Assembly: GCA_947624945.1 (NCBI GenBank)
Contig: CANQMJ010000018.1
Span: 1 to 24,579 of the forward strand
Source: an uncultured Clostridia bacterium
Lineage (GTDB): Bacteria; Bacillota; Clostridia; Oscillospirales; CAG-272
Direction: 5' to 3'
DNA length: 24,579 nt
The notes under the pieces are model-generated. The model was not told where the DNA came from and ran no database searches. It saw only the letters and a program-made list of their open reading frames with translations. Of the stretch, positions 16,025 to 21,944 are shown piece after piece (the stretch's first letter is position 1; the number at the start of each line of letters is the position of its first letter). The translations under genes were made by a program, and so were the position numbers.

Positions 16025-17188
16025 ATGAGACCGCAAAAGGATTACAGCTTTATACGCGGCGTCTGTCACAACTCGCGCGCAGGGACAGAGGAATATCTGC
16101 GCGAGATCGGCTACGCACGCTCGATAGGGGTGAATTCGTTCCGCACGTGGCTGTCATACCGCGGCTGGCAGCGCGACCGCGACGCTTTCATCAAAAACAT
16201 CAAATGCTTCATCGAGACCGCATACGAAAACGGCATCAGCGTCATGCCCATTATCTTCAACGGCAACGGTCTTGACTCGGAAACGCTTTCGGATGAATGG
16301 ATGCGGAGCGTCGGCGACGAATACGTCCGCGACCTCGTCGGCGAGCTTAAGGACGAGCCGGGCGTCATCATGTACGACATCATGAACGAGCCGTCGTGCA
16401 ACGATTACATCATGAAATGCGATAAATCCGAGCGCGCCGCGCGGTGGGAGCGCATGAACGAATTTCTGCGCCATTACTGCGAGCTCGTGAAATCCCTCGA
16501 CCCCGACGGGACTGTGACGATCGGACACACGTATTCAAAGGATCTTTTGCCGAGCGCGGAATGGGTCGACGTCATATCGTTCCACGATTATCTCGAATCG
16601 GAAGCGCGTATCGAACACACGTATGAGGAGGCGGAGCGCATCGCGTCCGAGCTCGGAAAACCGCTCATCAACAGCGAGCTTTCGTGCATAGGGCGCGCAA
16701 ATCCCTATGAGCAGTCGATAAAGGCGGCGCGGGATCATCACGTCGGCTTTTACGTCTTTGAGCTCATGATACGCGGCTACTGGGGCGACATCCACGGCAT
16801 TTTTTATCCCGACGGCACCGTCCGCGACCCGTCGACGGTCACGGCGATGATGGGCATTTACCGCAATTATTCAAGTACGCGCATCAAGCCGAATCCGAAC
16901 AAGGAGGGCAAGGCGGAGGAAGCGCTTCGCCGTCTCGAGCGTGCGATGAATGACTCGGCGGAGGTGTTCCGTCACAGGAGCTCGTCGTCGGACGAAATAC
17001 TCGAGGCTGCGGAGTGGATAATAAATCTTCTCGAAGGCGCCGAGCTCGTACCGATGTACGACCCGCCGCGCGTGAAGCTGCTCCGCTACCGCTCGATGCC
17101 TGAGGATGCACGCGACCTTGACGAGATAAAGGATTTTGCATATTCGCTCGCGGAGACGCTCCGCCGTGCGTGCAGACTGATAATGTGA
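16025..17188 (+). CDS. Cytosolic GH5-like (clan GH-A) glycoside hydrolase
   Basis: This 387-residue protein lacks a signal peptide. A TIM-barrel catalytic domain covers about residues 1-285, with acid/base E122 in YDIMNEPS and nucleophile E218 in INSELSC, the arrangement of clan GH-A retaining enzymes. The segment GVNSFRTWLSYRGWQ after the first strand also fits GH5-like proteins. A ~95-residue helical, charged C-terminal extension (from about NPNKEGKAEEALRRL) has no recognised domain. GGAGAACAAAA precedes the ATG, and the gap after the GH51 stop is 21 bases, so it shares the operon. Specificity is unknown; exo-acting cleavage of arabinoxylan- or mannan-derived oligosaccharides would fit the neighbours. 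It is a remote paralogue at best of the lipoprotein GH5. Confidence 0.8.
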   Translation: MRPQKDYSFIRGVCHNSRAGTEEYLREIGYARSIGVNSFRTWLSYRGWQRDRDAFIKNIKCFIETAYENGISVMPIIFNGNGLDSETLSDEWMRSVGDEYVRDLVGELKDEPGVIMYDIMNEPSCNDYIMKCDKSERAARWERMNEFLRHYCELVKSLDPDGTVTIGHTYSKDLLPSAEWVDVISFHDYLESEARIEHTYEEAERIASELGKPLINSELSCIGRANPYEQSIKAARDHHVGFYVFELMIRGYWGDIHGIFYPDGTVRDPSTVTAMMGIYRNYSSTRIKPNPNKEGKAEEALRRLERAMNDSAEVFRHRSSSSDEILEAAEWIINLLEGAELVPMYDPPRVKLLRYRSMPEDARDLDEIKDFAYSLAETLRRACRLIM

Positions 17189-17196
17189 TCCTGCGG

Positions 17197-17238
17197 CGGA
17201 CGCTTTCCGTGAACGTGATTGAAATAGAACGTGAATAA
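17197..17238 (+). pseudogene. Remnant of a second GH51 C-terminus
   Basis: Just after the GH5-like gene, one frame reads LSVNVIEIERE and then TAA. This resembles the last residues of the GH51 enzyme 1.2 kb upstream (HSVNVITIER, stop). Sixteen bases (TTCCGTGAACGTGATT) are identical in the two places, while the following codons differ mostly at third positions. It lacks any start or ribosome-binding site. It is probably the tail of a lost GH51 gene. The match is short, so chance is not fully excluded. Confidence 0.45.
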
Positions 17239-17243
17239 AAAAT

Positions 17244-17286
17244 ATCCCATCCGAGCTTTAACAAACGAGGTCGGACGGGATTTTTT
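17244..17286. terminator. Bidirectional terminator between convergent operons
   Basis: An 11-bp stem with one mismatch (17244-17254 with 17271-17281, ATCCCATCCGA/TCGGACGGGAT) is followed by six T on the plus strand and has an A tract on its other side. It lies between the convergent GH5-like gene and esterase gene and can end both transcripts. Confidence 0.8.
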
Positions 17287-17295
17287 GACTTGATT

Positions 17296-18156
17296 TTACC
17301 CGAAAAACTTCGGCAGCGCGTTATACACGGTCCGTATGCACGTCGTCATCGTGTGCCCGCTGTCGCACTGGAAATAGAAGAAGTTGCCGTCTCTGAAATC
17401 GTCGCAGAAGCAAAACGTCCCGGGCTTTGACGCCATCGCTTCGAGCTGCGGCGTCATGTGCGGATACGCGATGTCGCCGGGGCCGCCGCATCCGGCATAG
17501 ATGACAATGTCGTCCCTGCCGTGCCCAGAAGATTTCACGGCGTTTTCAAGATAATCCGCTTTCGCCTCGCCGGAGGCGCGCTGTCCGCCCGGCGCGCTCC
17601 AGCAGTCGCCCGAGATCGGCATATAGTACGCGACCTCGTCAAGACAATGCTCGAACACTCCCCACGTCGAGAGCGAGCCGAGCGAAAATCCGCCGTATGC
17701 ACGGTGACGACGCGACGATATTATGCCGTCATTCGCCGCATCCGCGTACGTCGGATACGCGCTCTCAAACGCCGGTATCAGGCAGTCCCGAAGCTCGCGG
17801 TAGAAATTCGCCGCCGCTTCAAACGCGTTCGCGCCCGGCGTCATATACGTCGGCGTTACGACGAGGCACGGGTCGCATTCGCCGCTCTCAAACATGTGGT
17901 CGAGCACGTTTGAGAGCGGGGAGCTCTCCCCCTCGCCGCGGAAATACCACGTTTCGTCGTCCGCGCCGCCGTGAAGAAGATAAAGCACGTCGTATCGTCT
18001 CGCCGCATCGAATCCGTACGGCACATATACGAGCGCTTTTTTGTCCTTGCCGTCCGCTTTGTATGAAAACGGCACGACGCTGCCCTGTTTTCTGCACTCC
18101 GAGTAATACTCCGACGGCACGTCCCTGTATGCATTCGGTCTGTACGTTTTGCCCAT
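17296..18156 (-). CDS. CE1-type carbohydrate esterase (feruloyl or acetyl-xylan esterase like)
   Basis: This 286-residue alpha/beta-hydrolase has no signal peptide. The nucleophile elbow is S158 in YGGFSLGSLSTW (GxSxG), the oxyanion-region motif is LYLLHGG (about 58-64), and H268 in CDSGHTMTT is the likely catalytic histidine; the acidic residue is probably in the strand around 218-228. These features match the esterase-D/XynZ-type family that removes ferulate or acetate from arabinoxylan. It is convergent with the GH5-GH51 operon. It has its own promoter (18200-18228) and a GGAGG seven bases before the ATG. The hemicellulose context supports a de-esterifying role, but the substrate is inferred. 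Confidence 0.85.
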   Translation of the reverse strand: MGKTYRPNAYRDVPSEYYSECRKQGSVVPFSYKADGKDKKALVYVPYGFDAARRYDVLYLLHGGADDETWYFRGEGESSPLSNVLDHMFESGECDPCLVVTPTYMTPGANAFEAAANFYRELRDCLIPAFESAYPTYADAANDGIISSRRHRAYGGFSLGSLSTWGVFEHCLDEVAYYMPISGDCWSAPGGQRASGEAKADYLENAVKSSGHGRDDIVIYAGCGGPGDIAYPHMTPQLEAMASKPGTFCFCDDFRDGNFFYFQCDSGHTMTTCIRTVYNALPKFFG

Positions 18157-18199
18157 ATGATCGCCTCCGCAGATATTTTTTTCCTGTATTACTGTCAGT

Positions 18200-18228
18200 A
18201 TTTTACCATATGCGGCGCGAGATGTAAA
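18200..18228 (-). promoter_or_regulatory. Promoter of the esterase gene
   Basis: The minus strand reads TTTACA (18223-18228), 17 bases, then TAAAAT (18200-18205), each one mismatch from consensus. It is 44 bases upstream of the start codon. Confidence 0.7.
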
Positions 18229-18385
18229 CGGCTGCGGCGGATATTTACATGTGCGGCAGACTTTTTTGCGCTCACTGCGTCCGTTCGCTGTTCGGCGGCA
18301 GCTTCATTTTGCGAAAAGTGTTATGAAACTGCTGCAAAAGCAAACCGCCGCACGCAGCCGGTCAAAACCCTTTTTTCAATTCTCC

Positions 18386-18596
18386 TTTTATCACGTGTAT
18401 ATGCGGCTCTTTTTTCGTGTGAATATATCTGCCTTTTCTTACGTGAACATGCTGTTCAGCGATATCGCCGATGTAATCGCTCCCGATATTTGCCTTCTCT
18501 CACGTGTTGCTCTTTTCTCGCGTGTCTATGATGTCCTTTTCTCGCATGTATATGTTGATCTTTTCTCGCATATGTATGCTGCACCTTTTCTCGCTC
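18386..18596. repeat. Degenerate 24-bp tandem repeat
   Basis: The unit is CTTTTCTCGC followed by a TGTATATG-like half. The best copies start at 18512, 18536, 18560 and 18585 (spacing 24, 24 and 25); more diverged copies with TCACGTG or TTACGTG lie upstream from about 18386. Because 24 is a multiple of three, each frame shows an eight-residue periodicity (for example LFSHVYVD on the plus strand, HARKDQHI on the minus strand), but no start signal or stable frame supports a gene. It lies in the gene-free stretch 18157-18881. Confidence 0.65.
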
Positions 18597-18608
18597 ATTT
18601 TTGTGAAG

Positions 18609-18637
18609 AACCCCTTTTCTCTGCGAGAAAAGGGGTT
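18609..18637. repeat. Hairpin cassette, first copy
   Basis: Perfect 13-bp arms AACCCCTTTTCTC and GAGAAAAGGGGTT enclose TGC. The flanks (TTTTTGTGAAG before; CCCCACACCCTTCCCC and AAAAGAG after) recur around the second copy at 18827-18855. There is no U run directly after the stem on either strand, so it is not a standard terminator. Confidence 0.7.
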
Positions 18638-18727
18638 CCCCACACCCTTCCCCAAAAGAGGCTTGCCGGGTGCGCATCGGTTATTTCTACGATTATTATT
18701 TGCGAAAGTCCTTCCCCAAAAGAGCGT

Positions 18728-18814
18728 TTACCTGCTCTTGGAGATGAGGCTTTGTTTTATGTTCCACAGCTTTTGCGACAAGTCGACGTAGTAGTTGTGC
18801 GGGTTGTCGAATCT
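18728..18814 (-). pseudogene. Duplicated 3' tail of nicotinate phosphoribosyltransferase gene
   Basis: Minus-strand translation gives RFDNPHNYYVDLSQKLWNIK followed by QSLISKSR and a stop. It matches the last 28 residues of the intact pncB next to it (18882-18968) except for D to N at one residue. At DNA level 12 of 87 bases differ, and all but one changed codon are synonymous. The fragment begins abruptly at the arginine codon and has no start. The same hairpin cassette stands on both sides (18609 and 18827). It is a remnant of a second, diverged pncB allele. Confidence 0.8.
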
Positions 18815-18826
18815 TTTTTTGTGAAG

Positions 18827-18855
18827 AACCCCTTTTCTCGCAGAGAAAAGGGGTT
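18827..18855. repeat. Hairpin cassette, second copy, downstream of pncB
   Basis: This has the same 13-bp arms as the copy at 18609-18637, with loop GCA, and lies 27 bases past the pncB stop on the minus strand. It may protect or end the pncB transcript, but lacks a U tract. Confidence 0.7.
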
Positions 18856-18881
18856 CCCCACGCCCTTCCCCAAAAGAGCGT

Positions 18882-20321
18882 TTATCTGCTCTTGGAGATG
18901 AGACTTTGCTTTATATCCCAAAGCTTCTGCGACAAGTCGACGTAATAATTATGCGGATTGTCAAATCTGCGGACTTCGTCCCACATCGTGGCAACCTCGG
19001 AGGCGCAGTAGGTGCGGACGTCGTCGAGCGACGGGACGTCGTACACGAGCTCGCCGTTTTTGAAGATATCGACGAGCAACGGGCGGACGGTGACGTTTTC
19101 GAGCGTCTTGCGCTTCCACGTATAATCGGGGTCAAATATTTCGATAGGCTCGTTTTCGTTTATCTTTTCGTCGTAGACGGTGATGAGGTCGGCCTCCGCC
19201 TTGCCAGTTTCGTTCGAATAGAGTCTGTACACGCGCTTGAAGTGCGGATTCGTTATCTTTGTGACGTTCTCGCTTATCTTTATCTTCGGCACGACTTCGC
19301 CGTCTTTTTCGACTGCCGCGAGCTTATACACGCCGCCGAACACGGGCGACGACGTCGATGTGATGAGGCGTTCGCCGACGCCGAATGCGTCGACCTTCGC
19401 GCCCTGGCGTATCATATCGCGTATCAGATATTCGTCGAGCGAGTTGGAGACCACGATCTTGCAGTAGTCGAAGCCGGCGTCGTCCAGCATCTTGCGCGCG
19501 CGCTTTGACAGGTACGTTATATCGCCCGAGTCGAGGCGTATCGCGCATTTCTTTATCCCCTTCGGCACGAGCACGTCGCGGAACGCGCGTATCGCGTTCG
19601 GAATTCCGCTTTTGAGGACGTTGTACGTGTCGACAAGCAGCGTCGCGGAGTCGGGGTAAATTTCGCAGTACGTGCGGAACGCCTCGTATTCGCTGTCGAA
19701 CATCTGCACCCACGAGTGCGCCATCGTGCCCGTCGCGGGCACGCCGTACATCTCGTCCGTTATCGTGCATGCGGTCGCGGCGACGCCGCCTATGTAAGCA
19801 GCTCTCGCGCCGAGTATCGCCGCGTCGGCGCTGTGAGCGCGGCGCGAGCCGAACTCGGAGATCGACCGTCCCTCGGCGGCTCTGACTATCCTGTTCGCCT
19901 TTGTCGCGATGAGCGACTGATGGTTGAACATCAGAAGCATGAACGTTTCGATGAACTGCGCCTCGACCGCGGGCGCGCGGACCGTTATGACGGGCTCGTT
20001 CGGGAAAATGACCGTTCCCTCGGGCACCGCCCACATATCGCCGGTGAATTTGAATCCGCGCAGATAGGTGAGGAATTCCTCGTCGAATATGCCCTTTGAG
20101 CGCAGATATTCGATGTCCTCGTCGTCGAATCTGAGGTCGCGAATATAGTCTATTATCTGCTCAAGGCCCGCCGCTATCGCGTAGCCGCCGCCGTCCGGCA
20201 CGCTGCGGAAGAAAATGTCGAAGTATGATATTTCGTCGCCGCGTCCGCACTTGTAGTAGCCGTTCGCCATCGTCAGCTCGTAGAAGTCGCAGAGCATCGT
20301 CAGATTGCGTTTGTTTTCCAT
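18882..20321 (-). CDS. pncB: Nicotinate phosphoribosyltransferase
   Basis: The enzyme makes nicotinate mononucleotide from nicotinate and PRPP, with ATP hydrolysis, in the NAD salvage pathway in the cytosol. At 479 residues it fits the longer Firmicute NAPRTase type. Key segments are the opening LTMLCDFYELTMANGY, SEFGSRRAHS (about 155-164), GTMAHSW with H202 as the likely phosphorylated histidine, LLVDTYN, and RLDSGDITYLSKRARKMLDD in the phosphoribosyl-binding half. The ribosome-binding site is weak (ACGGGA). Two promoters lie upstream (20359-20387, and a repeat-borne one at 20529-20557). Downstream lies a diverged copy of its own last 28 codons, evidence of past duplication or allele replacement. 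It is alone in its transcription unit. Confidence 0.95.
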   Translation of the reverse strand: MENKRNLTMLCDFYELTMANGYYKCGRGDEISYFDIFFRSVPDGGGYAIAAGLEQIIDYIRDLRFDDEDIEYLRSKGIFDEEFLTYLRGFKFTGDMWAVPEGTVIFPNEPVITVRAPAVEAQFIETFMLLMFNHQSLIATKANRIVRAAEGRSISEFGSRRAHSADAAILGARAAYIGGVAATACTITDEMYGVPATGTMAHSWVQMFDSEYEAFRTYCEIYPDSATLLVDTYNVLKSGIPNAIRAFRDVLVPKGIKKCAIRLDSGDITYLSKRARKMLDDAGFDYCKIVVSNSLDEYLIRDMIRQGAKVDAFGVGERLITSTSSPVFGGVYKLAAVEKDGEVVPKIKISENVTKITNPHFKRVYRLYSNETGKAEADLITVYDEKINENEPIEIFDPDYTWKRKTLENVTVRPLLVDIFKNGELVYDVPSLDDVRTYCASEVATMWDEVRRFDNPHNYYVDLSQKLWDIKQSLISKSR

Positions 20322-20358
20322 AATATTTGTTCCCGTTTTAAGTTTTTCATTTTTTAAT

Positions 20359-20387
20359 ATTATAGAGCGTTTATATTTATTTTACAA
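20359..20387 (-). promoter_or_regulatory. Proximal promoter of pncB
   Basis: The minus strand reads TTGTAA (20382-20387), a 17-base AT-rich spacer, then TATAAT (20359-20364), about 38 bases upstream of the start codon. Confidence 0.7.
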
Positions 20388-20520
20388 TGGCAATACATAC
20401 AAAATAGGCGCGATTTTTCAAAAAATCTTTGAAAAAAGCGCATCTCACGCTGCCGCGCGCCGCAGGCTCCCCGCTTTGCCTGCGCACCACGCCGCTCGCC
20501 GCAACTGCTTCATCCCTCAT
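20377..20520 (-). CDS. Possible leaderless small protein, 47 residues (doubtful)
   Basis: An ATG lies about two bases after the start site predicted for the consensus promoter at 20529-20557. The frame runs 47 codons, beginning MRDEAVAASGVV and ending FVCIAIVK. The first half is basic and low in complexity; the second half (AFFKDFLKNRAYFVCI) has the look of a short amphipathic helix. There is no ribosome-binding site, and the region also contains hairpins (20414-20436 and a CGCAGGC/GCCTGCG pair), so it could equally be a structured leader of pncB. No family is recognised. Confidence 0.2.
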   Translation of the reverse strand: MRDEAVAASGVVRRQSGEPAARGSVRCAFFKDFLKNRAYFVCIAIVK

Positions 20521-20525
20521 CCGCA

Positions 20526-20980
20526 TATATTATACCACATTTTTCGTGATTTGTCAAGCGCTTTTCACAAATTTATGTATTTTTGTGCCATAACTGGTTG
20601 CTCCCACACTTTTCGCGAAGCGAAAACGTGTCGCAGGTCGTAGCGTTAGCTGCGAACTGCCGCTCACCACGGTTCATTATGCGGTGCGCTCCCACCGGCA
20701 GCTACCTTTGACTACCTGACGTGGTAACGTCTTTCACACCTACAAATAGGTTTTTTGACAAGGGGGACTTTCTCGCAAGAAAGAGATAATACGGGATGAG
20801 GACCTTTTCTTTTAAAGAGAAAGGTGGTAGTTTGTCGCTTCGCGCCAACCTACGCCCGAACCCCCTCTCCAAAAGAACATCGCGTGCTCGCTCTACGCGA
20901 ACAGCTCCCTCGCGGCGGATCGATTGCGCCGCCTACACGTCGTGTCTGCGTCAAACCGTGTCGCGCCGTCAACGCACGAG
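20526..20980. repeat. Long dispersed intergenic repeat, copy B
   Basis: The three blocks shared with copy A are block 1 at 20526-20573 (promoter), block 2 at 20660-20709 and block 3 at 20901-20980, in the same order and orientation. The sequence between blocks differs: here it has a CACTTTTCGC palindrome (20607-20630) between blocks 1 and 2, and hairpins around 20768-20785 and 20801-20825 between blocks 2 and 3. The rest of the gene-free stretch 20322-21325 holds the pncB leader, a promoter at 21117 and a hairpin at 21221. Confidence 0.75.
20529..20557 (-). promoter_or_regulatory. Consensus sigma-A promoter carried by repeat copy B
   Basis: The minus strand reads TTGACA (20552-20557), 17 bases, then TATAAT (20529-20534), preceded by TGG. 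It is the same as the promoter in copy A and points at pncB from about 200 bases upstream. Confidence 0.8.
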
Positions 20981-21116
20981 CGCGGTGCGCGTAGATACAG
21001 CTGAAAAGCCTACGGCTCGTAGCCATTATTTGGACGGCGGCGGATTCGCTTCGCAAAAAATGCGGGAGCAGCCCCCGCAGGCGCAAATAATTATCACACT
21101 AAGTTGTGACAAACTA

Positions 21117-21145
21117 TTGACAAACGGCTCGTGGCGTGATATCAT
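21117..21145 (+). promoter_or_regulatory. Promoter upstream of the ECF sigma gene
   Basis: TTGACA (21117-21122), 17 bases, TATCAT (21140-21145). The predicted start near 21152 leaves a leader of about 175 bases, in which a terminator-like hairpin occurs. An additional ECF-dependent promoter closer to the gene cannot be excluded. Confidence 0.65.
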
Positions 21146-21220
21146 ATATACTTAATGTATGCGATATCTTCACGACTTTTTGAAGTATGGCAGTATATTA
21201 TTGAAGATATTTTGCTTACG

Positions 21221-21245
21221 GGGACTTTTTTGTAAAAAAAGTCCC
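21221..21245 (+). terminator. Terminator-like hairpin in the sigma-gene leader
   Basis: Perfect 11-bp arms GGGACTTTTTT and AAAAAAGTCCC enclose GTA. It lies between the promoter at 21117 and the start codon at 21326. No U run follows on the plus strand (TTATCTGCG), so it may be a pause or attenuation element rather than a full stop. Confidence 0.4.
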
Positions 21246-21325
21246 TTATCTGCGAAAAAATTTTGAAATGCGTGCAATAAAACGATGCTGCCGTGCATTA
21301 TTATAGTGAAAGGAGACGATGGCGG

Positions 21326-21913
21326 ATGCTTTTATTTACACTCACAGCTGTTACGGCGCAGAGAATACCGGATGCGCCGTCGGACGTACTCAACGGACTT
21401 ATCGCCGACGTGGCGGCGGGAAACATCGACTCGCTCGGCGAGATATACTCGCTGACGCGTTCGAGCGTATACGGCTATGCGCTCTCGATCGTGAAAAATC
21501 ACTCCGACGCGGAGGACGTCACGCACGACGCGTATGTCGCGATAGCGACGTCGGCGCTGTCGTACACACCGTCGGACAAGCCGATGGCGTGGATACTCAC
21601 TATCGCGAAGAATCTCGCTTTGATGACGCTGAGAAAAAGACGCGAGCGCGAGCTCGACGAGGCGGAGGTCGCGGCAATTCCGGACACGCTCGACATTCTG
21701 CCCGCCGACAAAATGGTACTGAGGGAGTGTATAGAACGGCTGTCCGACGACGAGCGCGAGATAGTCATGCTGCACGCCGTCACCGGCTACAAGCACCGCG
21801 AGATCGCGGAATTTCTCGACATGCCGCTTGCAACGGTCTTGTCAAAATACAGCCGTGCGATAAAGAAGCTGCGCGCGGCGCTTACGGAAGAACACGGAAG
21901 AATGAGGAAGTAA
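21326..21913 (+). CDS. ECF-type RNA polymerase sigma factor
   Basis: This 195-residue protein has a sigma-70 region 2 (about residues 34-104: LGEIYSLTRSSVYGYALSIV, then DAEDVTHDAYVAI and the DNA-melting/-10 part ending LMTLRKRRE) and a region 4 (about 136-185: LSDDEREIVMLHAV, YKHREIAEFLDMPLATVLSK, YSRAIKKLR). Regions 1 and 3 are absent, as in ECF factors. The start at 21326 is chosen because AAGGAG lies about 11 bases upstream; an in-frame ATG at 21293 has no such site. The next gene, 31 bases on, encodes a membrane protein with an RsgI-like segment and is the probable anti-sigma factor. The pair likely answers an envelope or extracellular signal. The regulon is unknown. Confidence 0.9.
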   Translation: MLLFTLTAVTAQRIPDAPSDVLNGLIADVAAGNIDSLGEIYSLTRSSVYGYALSIVKNHSDAEDVTHDAYVAIATSALSYTPSDKPMAWILTIAKNLALMTLRKRRERELDEAEVAAIPDTLDILPADKMVLRECIERLSDDEREIVMLHAVTGYKHREIAEFLDMPLATVLSKYSRAIKKLRAALTEEHGRMRK

Positions 21914-21944
21914 CAACGGAGAAACGACAAAGGAGGTATCGGAA

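Noticed and set aside
18386..18596. CRISPR array
   Set aside because: The 24-bp units are joined directly, without spacers.
18251..18901. 216-codon frame across the 24-bp repeat and the pncB tail
   Set aside because: It runs antisense through the end of pncB, depends on repeat periodicity and has no start signals.
21293..21325. Upstream start for the ECF sigma gene
   Set aside because: It has no ribosome-binding site and adds a basic segment absent from ECF factors; AAGGAG is spaced for the ATG at 21326.
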